A DNA stretch of 10,110 nucleotides from CAYGZQ01 sp964354375 [NCBI: uncultured Planctomycetota bacterium] (GTDB lineage: Bacteria; JAJVIF01; JAPKYR01). The notes below the pieces were generated by a model, which ran no database searches, had not been told where the DNA came from, and saw only the letters and a program-made list of their open reading frames with translations. Shown here in pieces: positions 1 to 7,895 of this stretch (its first letter is position 1; every line of letters begins with the position of its first letter). The position numbers and the translations under genes were made by a program. The stretch lies in assembly GCA_964354375.1 (NCBI GenBank), contig CAYGZQ010000097.1, positions 1 to 10,110 on the forward strand, read 5' to 3'.

Positions 1-2306
1 CTGACGGCGACAAGGTGTCCGCCTGCTTCCGCTACCCCCTCACCGTCTCGAACGATGAGCCCTTATGGATCCAGGTAACGAGTCCGAATGGCGGCGAGGA
101 GTGGGAGGTGGGCAGTTCTCAGGAGATCACATGGGAGGCGAATCCCGACATCCTGAACGTGGCGATCGGCCTGTCGCTCAACTCCGGAGCGAACTTCACA
201 TACCTCGTGGCCGCCTCCACTCCGAACGACGGGAGTTTCACCTGGGATCCGATACCGTATCAGGCATTTGGAGCGAGCGACCGCATTAAGGTAAAAGACG
301 TGGACAATGCCGCAGTGTACGACGTATCCGATGCCGATTTCGCAGTCACGGGAACGTGGCTGGCGGTCACCTGCCCGAACGGGGGGGAGGTGTTCGTCGC
401 AGGCACGGACGAGGAGATCACCTGGGAATCATCCGAGACAACCGGCCTTGTGACAATCGACTACTCAAAGGACAACTTTGCGTTGGATGTCCACCAGATC
501 ACGGTCGATACGCCGAACGACGGCGGTTTTCTCTGGGAGGATATTCCCTGGGACCTCTCGGACACGGTCCGCGTGCGGGTCCATTGCGCCGCTCCGGAGA
601 TGTCCGACGCGTCGGACGGCGATTTCAGCATCGTGGAGCCCGAGCCGTACATCGAGGTCCTTGTCCCGAACGGCGGCGAAGTATGGGGTTTCGGGCAGTC
701 GCACGAGATCACGTGGGACTCGTATGAAGTGACGGGCACGGTGAACATCTGGTACTCGAAGGACGATTTCGAGTCGGACATCCACACAATAGCCACTGGC
801 GAGCCGAACGATTACAGCTACGAGTGGGAGAACATCCCGGTCGATCAGTCCGATAGTGTAAGAGTAAAAATAGGTTCAACGTTAAATCCGAGTATCTATG
901 ATGTCTCGGATGATTATTTCAGCATGCAGGAGGGCGGCTGGGCCAGGACCTGGGGAGGTACTCTGGATGACCAAGCGTGGGCAACCGCGGCCGATGCCGA
1001 CGGCAATGTCTATGTCACAGGGTACCAGACCGGCTCCATTGGAAATCAGTCTGTCTTCCTGTGCCTGTACGGCGTCAATGGGGATCTGCTGTGGAAACGG
1101 ACCTGGGGCGGCGTGGGCTACACCATGGGCAGCGGCATCGCCTTGGAGGAGGGCGATCCCGACTATGTCTACCTTGCCGGCACCTTCGAGGGCACGGATA
1201 TCGATTTCGACCCGGGATCCGGGACAGACCTTCACAGCTCAAATGGAGGAAGGGACGCCTTTCTCTGCAAATTCGACTCTTCAGGCACCTTTGTCTGGGC
1301 CGTGACATGGGGCGGCAACGGCACTGATCAAAGCCTGGGTGTCGCCTTAACCGGTTCGGGCAGCGTGTATGTCACAGGGTGCTTCGCGGGATCGGACGTC
1401 GATTTCAATCCGGATCCAATCGGCGCCGACCTGCACAGTGCGAAGGGGATTACGGACGCTTTCCTGACCAGGTTCAGCGATTCCGGAACGCACTCCTGGG
1501 CCGGAACCTGGGGAGAATCGTCCTGGGATCAGGGCGCGTCTGTGGCAGTCGACTCCAGCGGTCGAGCCATCGTGTTAGGCGTTTTCTCGGGCGTAGATGT
1601 CGATTTCGATCCCGATCCCCTCGATTCCACCCTCGCCAGTTCAAACGGGAGCTCCGACATATCCATCAGCTGGTTCAACCAGTTCAACGACTTCCAGAGC
1701 GTGCTTACGTGGGGGGGAGTGTTCTGGGATGATGCACTTGGCATGGATATCGACGGGCTCGGAAACATACTCGTGACAGGCACATTTAATGGGACCGATG
1801 TTGACTTTGATCCGGGCGGCGGCACTGATCTGCACTCCTCGAGTGACTCTTATGACGTCTGCGTGAGCAAGTTCGACTCATTGTTCTCGTTCCAGTGGGC
1901 GCGGACCTGGGGCGGCACAACAGATGATTTCGGTTACGCTGTGGTCGGCGATGGATCGGGCAATGTGTATGTAACCGGCATATTTGGAGGTTCGGATGTC
2001 GATTTCGACCCCGGACCAGAGACTGACCTGAGAAGCTCGAACGGCTTGAATGATCTATATTTGAGCTTCTTTACACCCTCAGGGAGCTATATGACCGCTT
2101 ACACCTGGGGCGGTCAGTGGACAGACGAGGGTCACGGGTTGAGCTTTTCTAATAATGGCAGGCTGTATGTCTGTGGCACGTTCTCCGCTACCGGAGTGGA
2201 GTTCGCGCCTGTCGACAGTCCCTGCTACGAGGAATCTTGCACCTGCGACTCAAACGGCAGTAACGATGCGTTTCTGGTCAAGTACTTGCCCGACGGCTGC
2301 TGGTGA
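1..2306 (+). CDS. Secreted Ig/Kre9-like repeat plus seven-repeat beta-propeller protein (5' partial)
   Basis: The frame is open to the left window edge (codons before GTG at 15 read D-G-D-K), so the start lies upstream and GTG15 is not the true start. Numbering from GTG15, three modules of about 93 residues begin with a PNGG motif at residues 24, 121 and 218, an exact 97-residue period. Each reads P-N-G-G-E...G...E-I-T-W then ends D-V/A-S-D-x-x-F. This resembles the Kre9/KNH-type Ig-like modules of surface proteins. The first residues look like the tail of a fourth module. Residues 309-763 hold seven TWG(G/E) repeats (W313, 364, 432, 499, 566, 632, 698), each followed by a YVTG-like strand, resembling SBBP beta-propeller repeats. 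Repeats 2, 3, 4, 5 and 6 carry an acidic D-V/I-D-F-D/N-P loop. No C-terminal anchor or sorting domain is seen; the protein ends after a cysteine-rich loop. The role is unknown; surface binding or adhesion is only an inference. Confidence 0.85.
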   Translation, partial: DGDKVSACFRYPLTVSNDEPLWIQVTSPNGGEEWEVGSSQEITWEANPDILNVAIGLSLNSGANFTYLVAASTPNDGSFTWDPIPYQAFGASDRIKVKDVDNAAVYDVSDADFAVTGTWLAVTCPNGGEVFVAGTDEEITWESSETTGLVTIDYSKDNFALDVHQITVDTPNDGGFLWEDIPWDLSDTVRVRVHCAAPEMSDASDGDFSIVEPEPYIEVLVPNGGEVWGFGQSHEITWDSYEVTGTVNIWYSKDDFESDIHTIATGEPNDYSYEWENIPVDQSDSVRVKIGSTLNPSIYDVSDDYFSMQEGGWARTWGGTLDDQAWATAADADGNVYVTGYQTGSIGNQSVFLCLYGVNGDLLWKRTWGGVGYTMGSGIALEEGDPDYVYLAGTFEGTDIDFDPGSGTDLHSSNGGRDAFLCKFDSSGTFVWAVTWGGNGTDQSLGVALTGSGSVYVTGCFAGSDVDFNPDPIGADLHSAKGITDAFLTRFSDSGTHSWAGTWGESSWDQGASVAVDSSGRAIVLGVFSGVDVDFDPDPLDSTLASSNGSSDISISWFNQFNDFQSVLTWGGVFWDDALGMDIDGLGNILVTGTFNGTDVDFDPGGGTDLHSSSDSYDVCVSKFDSLFSFQWARTWGGTTDDFGYAVVGDGSGNVYVTGIFGGSDVDFDPGPETDLRSSNGLNDLYLSFFTPSGSYMTAYTWGGQWTDEGHGLSFSNNGRLYVCGTFSATGVEFAPVDSPCYEESCTCDSNGSNDAFLVKYLPDGCW

Positions 2307-2450
2307 GTAGTGTCTTCCCCGTCAGGGAGGACCCGACAGCCCTCCATCGTTACACATCACATCAGGCATCGGCTGTCCGTGACCGGGGTGTTGTGAGCCA
2401 CATCTGATATCCGCCCAGGGCAGGGTCCGCTTTTCTAGCGATTCCATAGG

Positions 2451-2510
2451 ATTTTGGCCCGAAATCAGCTATCATTTTGGCCGCGGTGTGTGGTTAAATT
2501 AATCATAATT
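2451..2510 (+). promoter_or_regulatory. Possible promoter/operator region before the glycosyltransferase
   Basis: This part of the 244-base gap (2307-2550) contains a 9-base direct repeat ATTTTGGCC at 2451-2459 and 2474-2482. It is followed by a locally AT-rich stretch at 2494-2510 with a CATAAT hexamer (2504-2509, five of six matches to a -10 box) and a small palindrome AATTA-N4-TAATT (2497-2510). No good -35 box sits at 16-18 bases from that hexamer, so the promoter call is tentative. I see no convincing terminator for the preceding gene. Confidence 0.25.
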
Positions 2511-2550
2511 AGCCGCCTGTGAGGATTGAGAGATAGTCAAAGAACTCTTT

Positions 2551-3735
2551 GTGGACAATCTGCCGCTTCTTATCTGGTCAATCATCCTCGTACCGGGGTG
2601 CTTGTACTGGATAATCGGCGGATTCCTTGACTACAGGCAGACACGACTGGTCCGCCCCCTTGTCAAGCTCAACCCCCCTGACCCGAAGAGATGGCCGAGG
2701 GTGTCTGTAATCGTTCCCGCCTGTAATGAGGCTGCCACTCTCGAACAGGCCGTCAAGTCCAAGCTGGACTCCGACTATCCCGACTTCGAGGTCGTTCTGG
2801 TCGACGACCGCTCAACGGACGGAACCGCCGAGATCGTGGACCGTCTCGCCCGCGAAGATCCCCGCGTGAAAGCGGTCCATGTGAGCGATCTGCCGGAGGG
2901 CTGGCTGGGGAAACCGCACGCCTTGTCAAAGGGCCTGGAGACCGCCACAGGCGACTGGTTCCTTTTCACCGATGCCGATGTCCACTTCTCCAGAGACATC
3001 ATGAAAAGAGCCATCGCGCACTGTGAGGACAAGCGCATCGATCAGCTCGGCGTCCTCCCCTACGTCTGGACAGACAATCTCCTTTTGAATGCTACGCTTC
3101 TGACATACATCCGCCTTTTCAGCCTGCTGTCCGTGTTCTGGGGCATGTGCAGGGCTAAGTCGAGAGCGTACACCGGGATCGGGGCATTCAACCTGGTTCG
3201 AAGGACTGCGTACGAAAAGACAGACGGCTTCCAGTGGCTCAAGCTGGAGATCACGGACGATGTCGCTCTTGGCATGCTGATCAAGCGTTCGGGAGGCCAG
3301 GTCTCGCTTCTGAACGGCAATCGCGACGTCAAGGTCATCTGGTATCCCGGCATCAGGGAGATGACCGTGGGGCTCGAGAAAGGCACCTATTCCTCCCTGG
3401 GCAATTTCAGTTTCCGCAGGACAATCTTCTGGGCCGGCATGTTTCTGGCTGTGGAGATGGCACCGATCATGGCCATACTGACAATCGGCTCCCCGCTTAC
3501 CCAGGCCATGGGCGCCATCGCCTGGACTGTCGGTCTGCTCACTTCCATCAGGATAAGCAAATGGTCCAGCGGGACACTCCTTCCCGCGTTCATATTCCCG
3601 CTCGGGACGGTCATTTTCGTGTGCATGATCGTCAGGGCCGGCTGGCTCGGATGGCGTCGCGACGGCGTCCTCTGGCGAGGCACATATTATCCCGACGAAG
3701 TACTGAAGAACGGCAAGCGTTTCAGTCTGCCCTGA
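2551..3735 (+). CDS. Family 2 glycosyltransferase, membrane-anchored (HpnB/CrtQ-like)
   Basis: A GT-A fold glycosyltransferase of family GT2, expected to move a sugar from a nucleotide-sugar to a lipid-like acceptor on the inner face of the cytoplasmic membrane. An N-terminal membrane helix (about residues 5-25) is followed by the catalytic domain: VSVIVPACNE start, D85-D86 in VDDRSTDG, the DxD metal site D141-A-D143, and the catalytic-base region E-I-T-D-D (233-237). Three further hydrophobic segments lie at about 291-311, 316-334 and 342-363. The GWLGKPHAL motif and a C-terminal RGTYYP motif resemble hopanoid-associated HpnB and carotenoid glycosyltransferase CrtQ. No hopanoid or carotenoid gene is nearby, so the acceptor is unknown. 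The start is GTG: an in-frame stop at 2527 limits upstream choices, and no clear Shine-Dalgarno site precedes it, so the start is moderately sure. The 394-residue length is normal for these groups. Confidence 0.88.
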   Translation: MDNLPLLIWSIILVPGCLYWIIGGFLDYRQTRLVRPLVKLNPPDPKRWPRVSVIVPACNEAATLEQAVKSKLDSDYPDFEVVLVDDRSTDGTAEIVDRLAREDPRVKAVHVSDLPEGWLGKPHALSKGLETATGDWFLFTDADVHFSRDIMKRAIAHCEDKRIDQLGVLPYVWTDNLLLNATLLTYIRLFSLLSVFWGMCRAKSRAYTGIGAFNLVRRTAYEKTDGFQWLKLEITDDVALGMLIKRSGGQVSLLNGNRDVKVIWYPGIREMTVGLEKGTYSSLGNFSFRRTIFWAGMFLAVEMAPIMAILTIGSPLTQAMGAIAWTVGLLTSIRISKWSSGTLLPAFIFPLGTVIFVCMIVRAGWLGWRRDGVLWRGTYYPDEVLKNGKRFSLP

Positions 3736-3765
3736 AAGGCGAATGCCCCGGCGTCACCCCGCCTT
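3736..3765. terminator. Possible bidirectional terminator hairpin between convergent genes
   Basis: Perfect 6-base arms AAGGCG (3736-3741) and CGCCTT (3760-3765) flank an 18-base loop containing the nucleotidase stop codon. The two genes converge with only 18 bases between stops, so a shared terminator would be expected here. There is no real T-run on either side and the loop is long, so the call is weak. Confidence 0.3.
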
Positions 3766-5406
3766 GTTGATGCGACCCTCGACTTTCGGCGCGACCGGCG
3801 AGAACTTTTCCAGATAATCCACAAGGATGTCGGAGACAGCGCGGCCGAAATCGTACGGGTCTATCGCTTTTTCCGCGAGAATCACGTGACCGTCCCCGCC
3901 GCTCCGCAGGTAATCGGTCGCGGCGACCTTGTACACGGTCTCGTCATCAAGCGGGACAAAGGCACCTTCCTCGTTTCTGACCATCACGTCGGTGACCCGG
4001 CTACCGACGGGTTTGTCCGGGTCCCATGTGAATGAAAGCCCAGCAACCTGCAGAAATCTCCCCGTGCCTTCATTCTGGGTGCTCTCGGCCCGACTCACCC
4101 CGTACTCGAGCGTCTGCCTGAGATCGGAGCCCTTGAGTCCCAGGGTGGCCAGCGTATCGAAGAACGGAAGCACTTCCAGCACTTCCTCCATCGTGACGGG
4201 GCCTTTCGGAATGCCCGTTCTCAGCCCGCCGCCGTTGTACAGAGCCACCTGCACGCCCTGACCCTCGGTCTCCCACAGCATGGCGTCGGTGATGAGGTCG
4301 CCCAGAGCGCATTCCTCGTACCGGCTCAGCTCGCTGGGATTGGTCAGGTCGACCGCCGTCTCGCCCACGACCTGGTTTCTCAGGCTTTCCACTTCCCCGC
4401 TCATCTTCTCGATCTCGGCGGCGACCTCGTCGTCCTCCGGCACGGAATTATCGAGGAGGATCGGATCGCCGGACCATTCCGCGACAACTCCTTCGGCATC
4501 GAAGGTCACTTTCAGGTCGCCGAGATATTTCCCCCACGACTGGGCGGTCACCACAAGCACGGGGTCGCCCGCGGGTGACGATGCCATTACCGGGTACGGT
4601 CCCTCGGCCTCCATGTCGGTGTTCGAGAGGAGTGTATGAGTGTGACCGCCGAGGATTATGTCTATCCCGTCGACAGCGCCCGCCAGCTCCATGTCGGATG
4701 CAAAACCGATATGGGTGAGCGCGATAACGATATTCACGCCCTTCGCGCTCAGCTCGTCCGCCGCCTTCTTTGCCGAGGACTGGATGTCGTGAAAGATTAT
4801 GTTCGGACCCGGATTCGAGACCGACGGCACGTCTTCAGTTGTGAGACCGATGATCCCGATCTCGTGCCCGGCCACATCCAGAATCGTATACGGCTTGATG
4901 ATGTCCTTGAGCGCCGGCTCGTTCGAGAAATCCACGTTCGAGGACACGACGGGGAAGTCAAGGCCTCCGGCGAACTCGGCCAGCTCCGACGGCCCGTCGT
5001 CGAATTCATGGTTCCCGAGCGTCATCGCATCGTAACCAAGCTCGTTCATGAAGGTCTGCGCGGGCTCGCTTCTGTACAGAGTGTAAAGGAGGGTGCCCTG
5101 GAACTGATCGCCCGCGTCCACCAGGATCACGTTTGATTCCTCGCCGCGGATTTTGTCGATCATGTACGCTCTCCTGGCGACACCGCCGAAACACTCGCCT
5201 GCCGCGATCTCCTCGCTTCCGCACGTGTTCCCGTGCTTGTTGAACTGCGCGAAATGTGAGTGCGTATCGTTGGTGTGAAGCACCGTCAAAGTGAATTCCT
5301 CCGCCTTGGTCTCAGTAGCGGTTTTGGTCGCTTTGGGACAACCGGAAAGAAACAGAATCAGCAGGGTCGCCAAAACGAGTGTGTATCGCAGGGGATTTGC
5401 TCTCAT
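3754..5406 (-). CDS. 5'-nucleotidase/metallophosphatase lipoprotein (UshA/CD73-like)
   Basis: A dinuclear-metal 5'-nucleotidase of the UshA/CD73 group, predicted to dephosphorylate extracellular or periplasmic nucleotides. Numbering from ATG at 5406 (550 residues), residues 1-22 form a lipoprotein signal ending in lipobox LSG-C23. The metallophosphatase domain shows N-D47-T-H49, D97-A-G-D100, GNHE (131-134), T-H232 and GGHTH (253-257), which are the usual metal and phosphate ligands. C62 and C72 match an early cysteine pair seen in CD73-like enzymes. The C-terminal substrate domain shows NGGGLR (391-396), the G-R-F451-L-Q-V-A-G-L loop and D-Y499-LRSGGDG, where F451 and Y499 fit the nucleobase-stacking positions. 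The ATG at 5406 is chosen over an in-frame ATG at 5424 because it has a well-placed AGAGG site. The gene has its own promoter and is divergent from the lipoprotein gene at 5706. Confidence 0.93.
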   Translation of the reverse strand: MRANPLRYTLVLATLLILFLSGCPKATKTATETKAEEFTLTVLHTNDTHSHFAQFNKHGNTCGSEEIAAGECFGGVARRAYMIDKIRGEESNVILVDAGDQFQGTLLYTLYRSEPAQTFMNELGYDAMTLGNHEFDDGPSELAEFAGGLDFPVVSSNVDFSNEPALKDIIKPYTILDVAGHEIGIIGLTTEDVPSVSNPGPNIIFHDIQSSAKKAADELSAKGVNIVIALTHIGFASDMELAGAVDGIDIILGGHTHTLLSNTDMEAEGPYPVMASSPAGDPVLVVTAQSWGKYLGDLKVTFDAEGVVAEWSGDPILLDNSVPEDDEVAAEIEKMSGEVESLRNQVVGETAVDLTNPSELSRYEECALGDLITDAMLWETEGQGVQVALYNGGGLRTGIPKGPVTMEEVLEVLPFFDTLATLGLKGSDLRQTLEYGVSRAESTQNEGTGRFLQVAGLSFTWDPDKPVGSRVTDVMVRNEEGAFVPLDDETVYKVAATDYLRSGGDGHVILAEKAIDPYDFGRAVSDILVDYLEKFSPVAPKVEGRINKAG

Positions 5407-5412
5407 TGAAGG

Positions 5413-5418
5413 CCTCTC
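5413..5418 (-). promoter_or_regulatory. Ribosome binding site deciding the nucleotidase start
   Basis: GAGAGG on the minus strand lies six bases before ATG at 5406. The alternative ATG at 5424 has no purine-rich site upstream. The 550-residue form also begins directly with a standard lipoprotein signal. Confidence 0.75.
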
Positions 5419-5451
5419 TTCCATCTGATGTGCGTCCAGAAGGGACGAGTC

Positions 5452-5480
5452 TTTATATCAAAACCGTCCCCGGCTGGCAA
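5452..5480 (-). promoter_or_regulatory. Sigma-70-type promoter of the nucleotidase gene
   Basis: On the minus strand, TTGCCA (5475-5480, five of six matches to TTGACA) and TATAAA (5452-5457, five of six matches to TATAAT) are separated by exactly 17 bases. The -10 box has a TG one base upstream, making it an extended -10. Transcription would begin near 5445, giving a leader of about 40 bases before ATG 5406. Confidence 0.7.
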
Positions 5481-5691
5481 CAACGAGATATCAGTGCCCC
5501 TCCCCGAAATCCCTCTCATTCTGATAGATTTCCCCAGCGACATGTCCAAGGCCCGGATGCCCGGTGGATAACCTGCCCTTCTGAAAGTCCGATCAACTGC
5601 GGTGCCGGGACAATCTCCGAATTTTCCCGCCGCTTCCGAAGTAAAGGCATCCTTCCTGCACATCCCGGTACAGGAATGATATTCGCTGAAT

Positions 5692-5697
5692 AAGGAG
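5692..5697 (+). promoter_or_regulatory. Ribosome binding site of the large lipoprotein gene
   Basis: A canonical AAGGAG lies eight bases before ATG 5706 and fixes the start. In the rest of the 281-base gap (5425-5705) I see no convincing plus-strand promoter; only a weak inverted pair TTCCTG (5653-5658) / CAGGAA (5671-5676). Confidence 0.85.
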
Positions 5698-5705
5698 AAA
5701 CTGCC

Positions 5706-7736
5706 ATGAAGCACGAACTCTACCCCCTGCTTATTTCTCTCATGCTGATCCTCGCCCTGGGCGCACTGGGGTGCGGTTCTCGTCTGACCGACCCCGTAAG
5801 CGCTCCCGCAGACCAGATCGGCGCGCAATCCGCGGACACCGGCTCTCAGGACTCCGCGGCAATCATGGGGATCTACGATGTGACCTTCGATCCGGATTCC
5901 ATGACCCTGGAATCGACGGAGGTCCGCGATGCCCAGACCAACTACAACATCACGCCGTTCCTGAGCGGACACGTTGTCTTCAATCTCATAGGTTTCGATC
6001 CTCTCACCCGGATCCTGGACTTCGAGATGCAGATTACCAACCCGTCCGCTCTCGATGTCTTCGATGTCAGAGGCTTGTTCCTGTCCCCCTCGACCTCGGG
6101 CTATTCGCTCCTGGAAGCCGATAACTACACCAAGCTCTTCAGCCCCTTCCCGCCCCACGTGGTCAATCCGTTCAAGGCTTATGCGAAAAGCACGCCCGAT
6201 CGCATCTTCGAAGCCGGCGCGACTCATGGCCAGAAGTACAAGGTTCAATGTCCCGCCCTCGTCACGCTTCCGCTCAAGTTCCGCCTGCTCGTGGAATGCT
6301 CCTGGCCGTCAAACTGCGAGGAGCCATACCTGATCCAGAACCAGGCCTTGTCCAACCCGATCAGCACCGTTGTTCACGGGACGATCTCGATGGATGTCTT
6401 CGATCACCAGAACAACGCCGGACCGGTCTCCGTGGACACGACGCCGATCACCGGCGGACTGACCATGCTGGCGAACACGGGCGGAGATACCTGGAGCGCC
6501 GACATTTTCAATTCGACGGGAGCTCCAGCGGGCACGTACAAGTGCCTCATCACCGCCGAAACCGTCGGGGCCAACTACGCCATCTACGATTTCGTCGATA
6601 TCGAGGTTATCCCCTGGACTCCGATATCCGGCTGGGGATGGGTCGATTACCCGCTGCCGGCCGATGTCTGCTCGATGGACCTCGGCGTCATCGCCGATCC
6701 CGGCGGACCTCGCGACAGCAACATTCTCATGGCCGGCAACAGCGAGCTCTGCAGCACCGTCAACAAGTACGCTCCGTATTACACTGTGTCCGGTACCTAT
6801 GTGGACCTTGTGGACTACGATCCGAACAATGCGCAGTATCAGCCCTATCCGGTGCTGAGGATCGACGCGTCCAACGACGGCGCGTTCAGCTTCACCAACA
6901 CCAATTCCACCCTGCCCTACCCGAACGCGGCCTCCAACGTCTACAACGACCAGATCTGGAGCGCCTTCGATAACGTCCCCTACCTTCACATGGGTCCCGA
7001 GCCGGACGAAGGCCGCTTCTATTTCGATTGCTGGCCCGACGCGAAATCTTTCCCGGTTGATGTATGCGACGATTTCGATCTCGGACAATATGCACTTTTC
7101 ACAACCGGCGGCAGCACCGAAAGCCATGACCTCATCTTCATCGGAACCACCCCATCCTACACTCACGACAAGGTCAGGTTCCTGACAGCGCTCGATCCGT
7201 GGATCGGAATCGGCGACGGTTTGGTCGATCCCGGCAGCATATACGCCATCGATGTGTACTCGTACAAGCCTCCCACGGGAGGTCCCGACGTGGCCATGCT
7301 CTACATCCTGGAGGATTCCGGCGGAATGCAGCAGGTCGAGGTGTTCTGGGTTGTCGATACAGGCGCAGGCTGGGATTACGACATGGTCGGCCCGTCAATT
7401 ACGATCAACATCTCTTATCTCTCCAATCTGCCGTACCCCGCGCTGGGTCATGACATCGAGCTCCTCCCGATCCATAAGGACTATGAGTCTGAACCTAATG
7501 ACCTCGTGCTGTGTGTTCTCATCAGCTGGTCCGTCGGACCGGTCAACAATGGAGAAGTCCTGCTTTACAACGCGGACACGGGCGCCTTCATCGAGTCGAT
7601 CGGCTCCCTCGCCTCCCCGTCCTTGCCGAACTGCAATCCAAAGTACCTGGATACTGACGACGACAACTGGGAGATTCACGTGACGAGGTACGACAGCGCT
7701 TCCTCTCCCCTTGCCACAGTGTTCACCTACTATTGA
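5706..7736 (+). CDS. Large lipoprotein of unrecognised family
   Basis: I do not recognise a named family. Residues 1-22 are a lipoprotein signal (K2, then a leucine-rich core) ending in A-L-G-C23, so the protein is probably lipid-anchored on the outer side of a membrane. After a Ser/Asp/Gln-rich linker, a domain at about 54-130 begins MGIYDVTFDPDSM and contains N-P-S-A-L-D-V-F-D-V-R-G (F119-G123), followed by an NCEEPY motif near C204. About 224-304 reads as an Ig-like module (HGTISMDVFD ... GTYKCLITAE). The remaining 370 residues are rich in Asp, Gly, Pro and aromatics with short beta-type segments; a propeller-like fold is possible but no clear repeat is visible. It has a strong ribosome binding site and its own terminator, so it is probably monocistronic. 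It is divergent from the nucleotidase lipoprotein. No catalytic motif is evident. Confidence 0.88.
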   Translation: MKHELYPLLISLMLILALGALGCGSRLTDPVSAPADQIGAQSADTGSQDSAAIMGIYDVTFDPDSMTLESTEVRDAQTNYNITPFLSGHVVFNLIGFDPLTRILDFEMQITNPSALDVFDVRGLFLSPSTSGYSLLEADNYTKLFSPFPPHVVNPFKAYAKSTPDRIFEAGATHGQKYKVQCPALVTLPLKFRLLVECSWPSNCEEPYLIQNQALSNPISTVVHGTISMDVFDHQNNAGPVSVDTTPITGGLTMLANTGGDTWSADIFNSTGAPAGTYKCLITAETVGANYAIYDFVDIEVIPWTPISGWGWVDYPLPADVCSMDLGVIADPGGPRDSNILMAGNSELCSTVNKYAPYYTVSGTYVDLVDYDPNNAQYQPYPVLRIDASNDGAFSFTNTNSTLPYPNAASNVYNDQIWSAFDNVPYLHMGPEPDEGRFYFDCWPDAKSFPVDVCDDFDLGQYALFTTGGSTESHDLIFIGTTPSYTHDKVRFLTALDPWIGIGDGLVDPGSIYAIDVYSYKPPTGGPDVAMLYILEDSGGMQQVEVFWVVDTGAGWDYDMVGPSITINISYLSNLPYPALGHDIELLPIHKDYESEPNDLVLCVLISWSVGPVNNGEVLLYNADTGAFIESIGSLASPSLPNCNPKYLDTDDDNWEIHVTRYDSASSPLATVFTYY

Positions 7737-7766
7737 CGATCTACGAGTCTCCACTTTCCCTGTAAC

Positions 7767-7802
7767 GGGCGCCGGGTCAACATCCGGCGCCTCCTTCCTT
7801 GT
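7767..7802 (+). terminator. Rho-independent terminator of the lipoprotein gene
   Basis: GGCGCCGG (7768-7775) pairs perfectly with CCGGCGCC (7784-7791). The stem extends inward by a G-T wobble and a T-A pair to a CAAC tetraloop. A T/C-rich tail (TCCTTCCTTGT) follows. It begins 31 bases after the stop codon at 7736. Confidence 0.75.
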
Positions 7803-7832
7803 CAAGATGGTTCATTCAGGCATAATCTGAGA

Positions 7833-7876
7833 CTCCCACAATCCGCCGTGGCGGACGAAGACTCCGCTTGTGGGAG
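7833..7876. repeat. Nested inverted-repeat element downstream of the rdgB-like gene
   Basis: A perfect 9-base outer stem CTCCCACAA (7833-7841) / TTGTGGGAG (7868-7876) encloses TCCGC (7842-7846), GCGGA (7851-7855) and TCCGC (7863-7867). The central GCGGA can pair with either TCCGC but not both. No T-run follows on either strand, so it is not a classic intrinsic terminator. It lies 20 bases past the stop of the minus-strand rdgB-like gene and 42 bases after the terminator stem of the plus-strand gene. A REP- or MITE-like intergenic element is one reading. Confidence 0.6.
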
Positions 7877-7895
7877 CCACCCACGCACCGGACCT

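Noticed and set aside
2551-3735. Naming the glycosyltransferase hpnB or crtQ
   Set aside because: Motifs fit both groups, and no hopanoid or carotenoid genes are nearby, so a specific symbol would overstate what is visible.
5403-6248. A 281-codon minus-strand frame over the nucleotidase start and the lipoprotein signal
   Set aside because: It lies opposite a well-supported lipoprotein gene with a strong ribosome binding site. Its translation has low complexity of the kind seen in GC-rich antisense shadows and no family motifs.
6309-7166. A 285-codon minus-strand frame inside the large lipoprotein gene
   Set aside because: An antisense shadow rich in V, G, R, D and E with no recognisable motif, opposite a continuous lipoprotein reading frame.
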